Source: Clostridium neonatale
GTDB taxonomy: Bacteria > Bacillota > Clostridia > Clostridiales > Clostridiaceae
Reading direction: 5' to 3'
Length of the DNA stretch: 64,000 bases
NCBI RefSeq assembly: GCF_001458595.1
Contig: NZ_LN890328.1
Location: 1,736,726 to 1,800,725 of the forward strand
The notes beneath the pieces are model-generated. The model worked only from the letters and a program-made list of their open reading frames with translations. It had not been told where the DNA came from and did no database searches. A program made the position numbers and the translations under genes. Position 1 is the first letter of the stretch, and each line of letters opens with the position of its first letter. This document shows, piece by piece, positions 10,199 through 17,691 of this stretch.

Positions 10199-11102
10199 TC
10201 TTATGACCCCCTTCTTTTTGGTTTAAGTTTGGATACCCATCCCTTTTCCAATTTTTAAGTATTCCATTTATATAATTAAAATCATACTTTTCCACTTCTA
10301 TGGATTTATCAATAGCATTTTTCACATTATCTACACCATGCATACATATAGCAAGTCGAAGTTTTCCATAATCAAGAGTTCCTATTTTTCCTGTTATGGT
10401 CTCATAGTACTTAGTAAGCTTTATACAGTTTTCACTTAATTCACCATTTAACTTTTTATTACTAATATTATCAATCTCACTCTTTTTCTCATTCTTTGTC
10501 TGTGTCTTATTCTCTATCTTATCTGTTACAGTAACATTACCTGCTGTTACTGTAACATTACTTGTTGTTACATCATCATTACTTAAAATGTTATCTTTTA
10601 AAATTTCAATATCACATTTAATATTATCTTCTTCTACATATTCCTCTTTATGTTCATTTATAGTCTCTACTTCATCATTTTGAGTCTTTAGATTTTTCTT
10701 TTTTTCTTCTTCAAACTTCTTTTTAGCTCTATGTTTTGCAACTCTTTTATTTGTTTCTATTCTCTGCTTTTCAAGTGCATCAACATTCTGATACTTTGTC
10801 CAATTCTTTACCACATAAAATTTATCTTCTGTTAATTCAATCATTTGAAGCTTTATTAATACCTTCATAGAAAGTTTAACCTTTTCATAAGGTTTATTAA
10901 ATTCTATAGCAAGGGTTTTAAGTGTATATGGAATATCTTCATTAATATATAGATAACCACCATCATTTACTATTCCTGCTAAACATAAAGTTCTAAACCA
11001 TATGCCTTCTATAAAATCCCCCTCATCATGGTCTGCAATTATCTTCATCTTTGGATCATTAAATATATTAGTTCTAACCTTAAACCATCTTTCTTCAGCC
11101 AT
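10074..11102 (-). CDS. Phage replisome organiser (DnaD-like), 342 aa
   Basis: The N-terminal ~130 residues match the phage replisome organiser type (MAEERWFKVRTNIFNDPKM, winged-helix), followed by a charged low-complexity linker rich in Lys/Glu/Asn/Thr (about 130-220). A DnaD/DnaB2-like C-terminal segment (about 225-295, ending ILKNWKRDGYP) follows, then a basic tail. It would bind the origin and recruit the DnaC-like loader encoded directly downstream, whose first 125 nt overlap this gene in another frame. The start ATG follows GGGAGATGAAAAATT, an acceptable ribosome site. Identification is by family resemblance; the DNA target is unknown. Confidence 0.8.
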   Translation of the reverse strand: MAEERWFKVRTNIFNDPKMKIIADHDEGDFIEGIWFRTLCLAGIVNDGGYLYINEDIPYTLKTLAIEFNKPYEKVKLSMKVLIKLQMIELTEDKFYVVKNWTKYQNVDALEKQRIETNKRVAKHRAKKKFEEEKKKNLKTQNDEVETINEHKEEYVEEDNIKCDIEILKDNILSNDDVTTSNVTVTAGNVTVTDKIENKTQTKNEKKSEIDNISNKKLNGELSENCIKLTKYYETITGKIGTLDYGKLRLAICMHGVDNVKNAIDKSIEVEKYDFNYINGILKNWKRDGYPNLNQKEGGHKNGGRFNREGDEQNKNEFAGFKPKKPRVLTEEERKKTETILI

Positions 11103-11241
11103 AATTTTTCATCTCCCAATCATGGAATTTTTTAAAATGCATTAGTCCATCAAAGTTTGGAATCATATTCATTTTGTTGCATATAAAAATATAATATCTA
11201 AATATATCAAAGTTCAAACTCAATACCTCCTTTAAATATAA

Positions 11242-11424
11242 TCAATACTCTTTAAATTTGTTATCTCTATTGCATCTGCTTACTTCCAAACTTTCTTTTC
11301 GTTTACGAAAACTTTCTTTTCGATTTCGGAATTTTTCTTTGCGAATATAATTTATAGATTTATTTTGTATGTCATATTTAAAATCATTATGGACTTTATT
11401 AAACTCTATCTCGCTTTTCTTCAA
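11242..11424 (-). CDS. Small basic phage-type protein, 60 aa, TTG start
   Basis: Unrecognised. The TTG start at 11424 has a good GAGGGG ribosome site. The protein is very basic with an internal repeat, FRNRKES / FRKRKES, encoded by an imperfect direct repeat of about 18 bp at 11285-11340. It lies first in the minus-strand replication operon, divergent from the XRE repressor. This is where temperate phages often encode a small antirepressor or excisionase-like protein, but nothing in the sequence proves that role. Confidence 0.45.
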   Translation of the reverse strand: MKKSEIEFNKVHNDFKYDIQNKSINYIRKEKFRNRKESFRKRKESLEVSRCNRDNKFKEY

Positions 11425-11659
11425 TAATTATTCCCCTCTCATACTTTCTATTTTATTTACTATTCCCTTTTATTAAATTGTAAATTAATCCCATTTATTT
11501 GTAAAGTATTTTTTATATTAATTTCATTTAAGAAAAGTCATCTCAAATTATTATTTCTATAAGTAAAATACATGTATAACTTATATATAACTTAGATTTC
11601 TACTTCTACGCATTATGTGAGTGCTATAAATATTATTTCCATTTTTTTCTATTTTATAA

Positions 11660-11688
11660 TTTACATTTTTGTAAACTTATCTTATAAT
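11660..11688 (+). promoter_or_regulatory. Promoter of the XRE gene with an overlapping palindromic operator
   Basis: TTTACA (11660-11665), 17-bp spacer, TATAAT (11683-11688), 20 bp before the start of the repressor gene. The -35 box is half of a 6-4-6 inverted repeat, TTTACA-TTTT-TGTAAA (11660-11675), a likely operator. Similar TGTAAA/TTTACA-type half sites occur at about 11483 and 11507 in the same divergent region. Autoregulation by the XRE protein is inferred. Confidence 0.6.
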
Positions 11689-11708
11689 TATACATAGGAG
11701 GAATAAAT

Positions 11709-12101
11709 ATGTTTAGTAAACGATTGGAAGAGTATAGAATTAAACTTCATTTAAAAAAGAAAGAAATGGCTGATAGTTTAGATATCAGTGAAAGTTATTA
11801 TAGTTTAATAGAAAATGGTAAAAGGAACCCTTCAAAGGCTGTTATAGAAAAACTTGTAGTTATCAGTGAACTTCCTGAAGAATATTGGATATATGGAATA
11901 GATAAAGACAATTATATAGATGTAAGAGATGATTTTAAATCTTTAAAAAAGGCTTTAGATACTGTTGCTGAATGGACTTCGGTTACAGAATCCAGCCAAA
12001 TTTTTGATGATGATAACAATCCCAAAGATCCTATTGGGAAATTATTAATTTCTGCTTTTAGAGCTGATCTTGATCATATTTTAGCAAAAAGGAATAAATA
12101 A
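11709..12101 (+). CDS. XRE-family (Cro/cI-type) repressor, 130 aa
   Basis: The N-terminal 55 residues are a helix-turn-helix of the XRE type (FSKRLEEYRIKLHLKKKEMA ... SYYSLIENGKRNPS). The C-terminal half has no recognisable domain and is acidic. A GGAGG site sits 8 nt before the ATG. The gene is divergent from the replication operon, the usual layout of a phage immunity region, and its promoter carries a palindrome suited to self-control. Probably the repressor of the 9.1-11.4 kb module. Confidence 0.8.
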   Translation: MFSKRLEEYRIKLHLKKKEMADSLDISESYYSLIENGKRNPSKAVIEKLVVISELPEEYWIYGIDKDNYIDVRDDFKSLKKALDTVAEWTSVTESSQIFDDDNNPKDPIGKLLISAFRADLDHILAKRNK

Positions 12102-12107
12102 AGGAAA

Positions 12108-12174
12108 CTCCTATTCACATTCGTTCATAGGAGGGCTATACCACTAATCTCATTCTTCGCTAAGTGTTATATGC
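12108..12174. repeat. Structured intergenic repeat, family H, copy 1
   Basis: Two adjoining hairpins: CTCCTAT / ATAGGAG (12108-12133), then a GGCTATACCACT...AGTGTTATATGCC stem to about 12174. The loops contain ATTCGTTC and ATTCTTCGCTAAG. The same order of motifs recurs at 12243-12367 and 13359-13430. It follows the XRE stop by 6 nt and could act as its terminator, although no T-run follows. Confidence 0.6.
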
Positions 12175-12242
12175 CTATGCTGGAAATAAATCATTTTCTA
12201 CTTTGACTAATTGTATATATTGTAGCTATCGCATAAAAAAAT

Positions 12243-12367
12243 TAACCATAATATATTCTCCTATAAATTTAAATATGGAAACTCATATTCACATTCATTC
12301 ATAGGAGGACTATACAACTACGTTCATTCTTCTCTAAGTAGTATGCCCAAGACAATATATTATGGTT
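12243..12367. repeat. Structured intergenic repeat, family H, copy 2, with 14-bp inverted ends
   Basis: Bounded by the inverted repeat AACCATAATATATT (12243-12256) and AATATATTATGGTT near 12354-12367. Inside are the same two small stem-loops as in copy 1 (ATTCATTCATAGGAGG and TCATTCTTCTCTAAGTAG). The whole would fold into a three-way junction. It lies between the convergent XRE and lysozyme genes, which leave about 320 bp without any gene. Confidence 0.6.
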
Positions 12368-12423
12368 TTTCTTCTTAGTACAACAGATTAATTATTTATA
12401 ATTAATAAATTATAATATTGATA

Positions 12424-13278
12424 CTAAATATAAACTTTCTTCAAAAATAACTGTGCCTCAGCTTTTCTTCTTTTAACTAAGCCTTGCAATACTTCTCCTT
12501 TAGAAGATTTAACATATCTTAAAAAATTTTCAGTGATAATGCTGCTTTCTTTAATATTATGTTTTATATTATTCCACAATGTTGATTTTTCAAGTGTATT
12601 AATACCACAATTAAAAGCAAATGATATTAGCGCTTCTTTTTCATACTTATCTAATATCACATTATTTTTTCTGCTTAATTCAGTTAATTGATCTAAAAAT
12701 ACCTTAGCATCTTTCTTAAATTCTTCATATGCTGCTTCTTTTGTAATCCTGCCTAAAGTGGTTACTTCTTTTCTTGTACATCCAATTCCAATAGTCAAAA
12801 TTCCACTTGGACAATAATAGGCATTAAGTCTGCATCCTTCAAACTTTCCTATAAAATCGCATAACTCATTTGATATGATGCTCATACTTTCATCCTGCTC
12901 TTTATCTGCTTCAAAAGACCAAACACCATTATAATCAAATTTATGATATTTTTCTTTTATTTTATAAATTTTATCACAATACATTCTGCCAAGTGTCTTT
13001 TCATCATTATCCTCAAAGAAATACCATTTATCATTTAATTTAAGCCAGCCTACACATATTTCGCCTTCATAAAATTTTCTTTCATTATTTATTTTTTCTT
13101 CTTCAAAAGCATAATACCAGCTGTCATCTTTAATTGTTTGAAACCATCCTTTAGTCAGTTTTCCATCCTTCTCTAAATAATACCAACGATTACTTGTTTT
13201 AACCCAAGTAGTATTTAATTTTTTATTTTCTTTGTAATAATACCAATTTTCTTCTTCATTAATCCAGCCTTCTTTCAT
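12424..13278 (-). CDS. GH24 (T4-type) lysozyme with N-terminal cell-wall-binding repeats, 284 aa
   Basis: Residues 1-125 are five or so aromatic repeats of the choline-binding/CW_binding type (GWINEEENWYYY, TTWVKTSNRWYYL, KGWFQTI...WYYA, VGWLKLNDKWYFF). Residues 130-280 are a phage lysozyme domain with the E-8aa-C-5aa-T catalytic arrangement (FEGCRLNAYYCPSGILT followed by IGIG). It hydrolyses peptidoglycan. There is no signal peptide, so export would need a holin or lysis. The AGGAGG site and the TATATCTTATATG motif at 13302-13317 lie directly upstream. Wall-binding repeats at the N terminus are the reverse of the common endolysin order. It could be a prophage endolysin or part of a bacteriocin-release set. 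Confidence 0.88.
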   Translation of the reverse strand: MKEGWINEEENWYYYKENKKLNTTWVKTSNRWYYLEKDGKLTKGWFQTIKDDSWYYAFEEEKINNERKFYEGEICVGWLKLNDKWYFFEDNDEKTLGRMYCDKIYKIKEKYHKFDYNGVWSFEADKEQDESMSIISNELCDFIGKFEGCRLNAYYCPSGILTIGIGCTRKEVTTLGRITKEAAYEEFKKDAKVFLDQLTELSRKNNVILDKYEKEALISFAFNCGINTLEKSTLWNNIKHNIKESSIITENFLRYVKSSKGEVLQGLVKRRKAEAQLFLKKVYI

Positions 13279-13289
13279 TACACATACCT

Positions 13290-13765
13290 CCTATATTTTT
13301 TCATATAAGATATATGGTTTTGAAATTCATATTAAGGATATTTTATATAAAAAATCGCCAAGGGGACTATGATATATTCGTTCATAGGAAATCTATGCCA
13401 CTAAGCTCATTCTTCGCTAAGTGGTATATGCCTGTTAATTATATTATGAAGTTCCCCTTAAGCCCCAATAAATAAGCAAATTCGTAAGAATTCATATTCT
13501 TAAAAATAAGAGTACATTAGTTATTTAGTTCTTCTAATTTTTAATACATTTAAATACAAAAACTTAAATTTATAAATATCTTTCTTTTAATAATTGTAAA
13601 ATCTAATGTTTATAAATATACCTCTTCATGAAATTTTATTGCTTTTCTCATTTCATAATTCCTTAATCCTGTATAAGAATTCCATAGTATTTTAAATATA
13701 AAAAAATATCACAATATTCATTTATTATCTGAATAATATGATATTAAAATATTTATTAAGCCTTA
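13290..13765. repeat. Long intergenic repeat, family R, copy A (partner at 34855-35260)
   Basis: Non-coding and nearly identical over long stretches to 34855-35260. The best-matching block runs from GTTAATTATATTAT (13435) through about 13680, and a second similar block ends in a hairpin around GATATTAAAA at 13735. Copy A starts at the lysozyme ribosome site and promoter motif and has an extra family-H hairpin module (about 13345-13432, starting AAAAATCGCCAAGGGGAC) that copy B lacks. It fills most of the 538-bp gene-free stretch 13279-13816. Confidence 0.75.
13302..13317 (-). promoter_or_regulatory. Shared upstream motif (core TATATCTTATATG) before the lysozyme
   Basis: Read on the minus strand as CCATATATCTTATATG, 24-39 nt before the lysozyme ATG. 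Closely similar strings precede the amidase (23583-23599), lie again in the same divergent region (23749-23764) and precede the 27048 gene (27003-27013). The position suits a -10 element or an activator site. Confidence 0.5.
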
Positions 13766-13816
13766 TCTAATTACAAATTTGAATTTACATTAATTTCTTA
13801 TTTTCTATTACTAAAA

Positions 13817-14011
13817 CTACTTTTTATTTTTATTTTTTTCAATTCTTGCAACCCAATAATTATCATATTCTTTTCTATCCTGTGTTCCAATCATTTTATT
13901 TTGCCATTTAAAAAATCCCATATTTTCTAATGCTTTAATTCTTTCTGCTGCCTGTGGAATCGACTTTGTTATAATTTGACTACAATCAAAAAAGATATAT
14001 GCCTGTATCAA
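13817..14011 (-). CDS. Doubtful small ORF, 64 aa, possibly a gene remnant
   Basis: Opens with TTG and has no good ribosome site. The C-terminal part (AAERIKALENMGFFKWQNKM ... YWVARIEKNKNKK) looks protein-like, the N-terminal part less so. A possible upstream ATG in another frame runs into a stop at once. I do not recognise it. It may be the 3' relic of a larger gene. Confidence 0.25.
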   Translation of the reverse strand: MIQAYIFFDCSQIITKSIPQAAERIKALENMGFFKWQNKMIGTQDRKEYDNYWVARIEKNKNKK

Positions 14012-14140
14012 AATTAAAGGCTGAATAATATACTTACTCTCATTTTGTAGAAGTTTTTATTGCTAAACATAAAGCCTTCCTATCAGTAATTATTGTATAT
14101 ATAATTAACATAGTCAGCACACCTAAATTTATAAATAGTA

Positions 14141-14170
14141 AGACCAGCTACAAGTTCTCATAGCTGGTCT
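14141..14170. terminator. Hairpin after the Rpn-family gene
   Basis: Perfect 10-bp stem AGACCAGCTA / TAGCTGGTCT with a 10-base loop, 6 nt after the minus-strand stop at 14176. There is only a weak T-rich tail on the minus strand. Confidence 0.55.
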
Positions 14171-14175
14171 ATTTT

Positions 14176-15105
14176 CTAATTCATTATTTGCTTTTTTATC
14201 TCTTTTATCTCTTCAATTGAAAGTCCTGTACCTTCTGCAACTATATCCTCTGTCATTCCCATTTTTAATAAATTAATTGCTGTCTTTCTTAATATTTCTT
14301 CTCTTGCCTTTTGTTCATAATATTTTTGCCTTATTTGATCTACAGTCATACGCACAGCACCTCCTCTTTCCTTCTTATATTCTTCATATTTATTTTCTAA
14401 TTCTTTATCCTGTATTAAGAATAGATATTCAAGAAAATCTGCCAAAGCTTTTATCTGTTCTTCATTTTTGACCTTATCATATTTTATTAATTCTTCTGCC
14501 ATTTCTATTTTTGCATTATAAATATCTCTATCATGTGGTTTTGTTTTAAGCAAAACTTTTGCCATCTTAAATACAAGCTTTAATGGATTATCATCATTAA
14601 TTTTATTTAAATCAAGTTTTTCTACATCTATTGTTCTAAAGTTATATGTTAAGATTTCATCTTCTATTTTGGGAACCTTGTAAACATAGCTCTTATCTTT
14701 TCCACGTTCACCTTTATAAGTATAAATTGCAGCTGCTATTACTTCACTTTTATCTTTATTCTTATATCTGAATTTATCCCAGATGCGATAAAAATATCTA
14801 AACATCCTCTCTCCAAAAACATCTTCGTCGCTACTGTAGCTTTGCACTTCCACATGGATAAATAAAATCTTGCTATTTTTATCCTTAAGCCTTACTTTTA
14901 TAATTTTGTCCGATATTATTTTCTCCGAACTATCCTTATCGAACATTTCTCTCTGTATCTCTGCAAGTTCAAGATCAAGACTTTCTGTGCCACACGCCCA
15001 GTCTATATCATCAAATATCTCTGGAAACAGAACTTCCACCACTTCTACTTCAAAGGCCTCAAGAATTGTTTTCCATGCTGCATCATAATCATGCTTCTTT
15101 AACAA
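14176..15105 (-). CDS. Rpn family recombination-promoting nuclease / putative transposase (PD-(D/E)XK), 309 aa
   Basis: The N-terminal ~200 residues follow the pattern of the Rpn/YhgA-like family: an acidic LDLELAEIQREM segment, then ILFIHVEVQSYSSDEDVFGERMF, where the HVEVQ strand is the PD-(D/E)XK core, and a conserved FRYFYRIWD. The C-terminal ~60 residues form a coiled, basic tail ending in a small helix-turn-helix-like segment (LLKMGMTEDIVAEGTGLS). TTG start at 15105 with a perfect AGGAGG site. These proteins are annotated as transposases but act as endonucleases that stimulate recombination. It stands alone with its own hairpin terminator. Confidence 0.85.
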   Translation of the reverse strand: MLKKHDYDAAWKTILEAFEVEVVEVLFPEIFDDIDWACGTESLDLELAEIQREMFDKDSSEKIISDKIIKVRLKDKNSKILFIHVEVQSYSSDEDVFGERMFRYFYRIWDKFRYKNKDKSEVIAAAIYTYKGERGKDKSYVYKVPKIEDEILTYNFRTIDVEKLDLNKINDDNPLKLVFKMAKVLLKTKPHDRDIYNAKIEMAEELIKYDKVKNEEQIKALADFLEYLFLIQDKELENKYEEYKKERGGAVRMTVDQIRQKYYEQKAREEILRKTAINLLKMGMTEDIVAEGTGLSIEEIKEIKKQIMN

Positions 15106-15285
15106 TGTTTCAGCCTCCTGTTCCTTATTATACTTACATTATAGTCCATTTATTAATTTTCATAAACTATTATTTTATAAAAAAATATACTTTAAAAACA
15201 CTGCCCCCAATAAATAGACATATTCTTATATGGTAATATTCTAATATTTATATAATTGTTGAAGTATATATAAAAAGAAATTTAA

Positions 15286-15369
15286 CAAATGGGAATAAAT
15301 AAATTTAATAGTTAATTTTTGTACCTCTTCATCCCGCAATAAATTTTGATTAACTTTATTCCCATTTAA
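15286..15369. repeat. Intergenic inverted repeat between the Rpn gene and the lipoprotein pseudogene
   Basis: AAATGGGAATAAA (about 15287-15299) is repeated inverted as TTTATTCCCATTT (about 15356-15368), with partial pairing of the sequence between them. It sits in a 290-bp gene-free gap. Nothing else is evident there. Confidence 0.5.
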
Positions 15370-15394
15370 CTTAAAAAAAGTTATTCCAATTTCA

Positions 15395-16072
15395 TTATAT
15401 TCTACCTCTATAAGCTCTAATGTTTTTCACTTCAATAGTTATATTTTCATTTGCTGTATGATATATCACTGTTCCTTCACTACAATTCATCAATTCTCTT
15501 GTCATACTTTGAGTTGGATTAAATGCTGTTGGATTCTCTGCATTAGGTATCAAATTATAATAAGCATTTATAGAAGCTACTAATTGATTATCTACATTGT
15601 CAGCTACATCTGTATAAGCTTATGACGCTAACTTAGCTACATTCTCTTTTACAGTACTGTCTCCCAAATACTTAGTTGCAAATACCTTATTTCTTAAACT
15701 ATCTATAATAGTTGTATTACCATTTCTATCACCTATTGAATCTACAGATATACATCCACTCTTACCATTAATGCTATTCTCTGTTACTGTCTTAATATTG
15801 AATAGTTCATCAAAAGCTTGTCTGAATCCTGTATTGAATGTTTTTAATCGATCTAATTGTATCCATGTGTTTTCCTCTTGTTGAGTTCCTTTTACATCAA
15901 TCGTGTAATCTGGTTGATTTAACTCTATTGAAATTTCTTGCCCTCCATCTATCATTTTTATCATATCACTCGAGTTAATACTACTACAGCCAATCATTTG
16001 CACTGGTATAGTTAATATTATGATTGACATACATAACTTCTTAACATTTATAAATTTTCTTTGCATTATCAA
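15395..16072 (-). pseudogene. Lipoprotein gene interrupted by an in-frame TAA
   Basis: Residues 1-30 are a lipoprotein signal with lipobox MIGC (ATG at 16072). The frame stops with TAA at 15620 after 150 residues, but continues in the same frame, with convincing protein sequence, for 75 more codons (AYTDVADNVDNQLVASINAY ...) to a TAA at 15395-15397. The full product would be 225 residues. Nothing suggests recoding, so a nonsense mutation or sequencing error is likeliest. I do not recognise the family. The protein would be anchored outside the membrane. Confidence 0.7.
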
Positions 16073-16212
16073 TTGCCCCTTTTGTTATTGAGAATAATTA
16101 GATTTTTTTACATTTAATCCCAATAGAAACAGCATTCTAACATATTTATATTATTTATTCAATATAAAATATTATAGGTTAAAAGTTACTCTTTAAGTTT
16201 TATTTCAACAAG

Positions 16213-16258
16213 AAAAAGCTTTAAAGAAATTCAAAATTCAATTTCTTTAAAGCTTTTT
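16213..16258 (-). terminator. Strong terminator after the 16312 gene
   Basis: Perfect 19-bp stem (left arm 16213-16231, right arm 16240-16258) with an 8-base loop. It ends in TTTTT on both strands, so it could stop transcription from either side. Confidence 0.8.
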
Positions 16259-16311
16259 ATCTGTAATTATAGTAGCATTGTCTATAACTATAATTTATCA
16301 ACTTTTCAATG

Positions 16312-16533
16312 TTAAAATGGTTTTAACAATTCTTCAACTGACGCAACCTTTTTAAAAGGAGCAAATTCTCCATATACTCTTGCTACACTTTGAAGGTTTG
16401 TACTTCCTATCATGCCTAATTGAAAATCACATTTTCTATTCTGTTTCATAATTTTAATAGCTTCTTTTGAATCTAACTCTATAACTCTTGTCTCTCCAAG
16501 CCCACGTTTTCTTGCATATAGTAACATTGTCAT
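16312..16533 (-). CDS. Conserved-looking hypothetical protein, 73 aa
   Basis: Not recognised. AGGTGG ribosome site before the ATG. It is a compact alpha/beta-looking protein (IELDSKEAIKIMKQNRKCDF ... ASVEELLKPF) without membrane segments. It starts 15 nt after the stop of the RelA/SpoT-like pseudogene and shares its strand, so the two were probably one operon. It could be a cognate partner or antitoxin-like protein of the RSH-type synthetase, but that is only inference from position. Confidence 0.6.
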   Translation of the reverse strand: MTMLLYARKRGLGETRVIELDSKEAIKIMKQNRKCDFQLGMIGSTNLQSVARVYGEFAPFKKVASVEELLKPF

Positions 16534-16548
16534 ATTTGCTCACCACCT

Positions 16549-17259
16549 TTAATCATAGCTTATACTATTTATAACTTCATAATAATAATCTATAAATGAA
16601 TCTAATCCTACAGGAGATAAAGGAATATTATCTACCCACTCACGTAAATTATTTGAATATTCTATAGCATTTTCTTCATAAGATTGTTTATATATCACCT
16701 CATGGGTATATCTCTGCAAAAACCAATCTTTCCTTGTCCAAAACTGTACTTCAATAGGATAACATTTCTTGTTATTCTTAAAATACAAATGTATACCTCT
16801 ATATCCATCTGATTTATGATTATCATAAAAATTAACTACATCAACTATATAGTGTAATTTATTAGATAGACAAATTATATTATCTATTTCACTTTTAAGC
16901 TCATCAACTGTTATATTAGTAATTATTCTTATTGCCCAAGGATCATTACATACTTCAACTAATCTTCTTCCAGACTCTAAATTCTTATTCCATTTATATC
17001 TCAAAGAATCTTCAGCTTTGTATCTATCTATTATCTCATTTCCATCAAAAACATTTTTGGATATATAATCATCATATTCTTCTCTATCATCAATTATATG
17101 TTCATGGTAATTTAAAATATCAGTATAGACATCATCAAAATCAAACTGTTTTATAGACCTTTTTAATGATGGGAATTCATTATTAATTTAAAATCCTTTA
17201 ACTAAATTATCAAATATCCTCAACAATTCTCTTCCATCATCTCTAAATATTTTACTCAC
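16549..17259 (-). pseudogene. RelA/SpoT synthetase-like gene with premature TAA
   Basis: From a GTG at 17259 (GGAG site just upstream) the frame reads 23 codons, meets TAA at 17188-17190, then stays open in the same frame to 16549. The rest carries the fold of a small alarmone synthetase: RYKAEDSLRYKW, then WAIRIITNIT, KSDGYRGIHLYF and YPIEVQFWT, which correspond to the conserved GYR.iH and EVQ.rT motifs. The expected product of about 236 residues fits a single-domain RelA_SpoT protein. Several canonical residues differ, so activity would be uncertain even if read through. A TTG-started shorter product from 17004 is possible but would lack the N-terminal part. Confidence 0.7.
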
Positions 17260-17691
17260 TTTACATTCTCCATAAACAAATCTTATATTTAAATTATTAT
17301 CTTATATGTATTATAGTATACCATCTATTACAATATTGTGAAAAGGACTTTTACGTATTATTTTTATAATGATTATAATGTGGCTATTTCTCTAGCTACA
17401 CAGGTAATTATAACGATTTATAAACAATTTATTCAGTAAGATGTTAAACTTCTCTTTTAAGTTTCCTCACCCCTGGTTTTATATTCTCTAACATATTCAA
17501 TATAATATAAAAGCCTCTTGATATTAAAAAAAGAGCCTATAAAAATAAGCTCTTTAATATTATTTTATCACTTGAAGTTTTACACTTAGTTTTAATATTG
17601 ATAGAATAACCCCTTTATTTAAATAAGTTCAATTTATTTATACATTTATATTAATGAAGTTTTGGATAAAAATAGAAAAATCAATTTTTAT
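17260..17691 (-). other. Gene-free stretch between the RSH pseudogene and the FtsX permease
   Basis: 432 bp, AT-rich. It contains the GCTCTTT hairpin at 17523-17556 and a weaker GGATAAA.../...TTTATCC hairpin near 17660-17697 overlapping the permease stop, both suited to terminate the minus-strand permease transcript. No further gene is supported. Confidence 0.5.
17523..17556 (-). terminator. Terminator downstream of the Bce-like permease
   Basis: On the minus strand AAAGAGC, a 12-base loop, GCTCTTT, then a run of T. It lies 136 nt after the permease stop. Confidence 0.55.
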
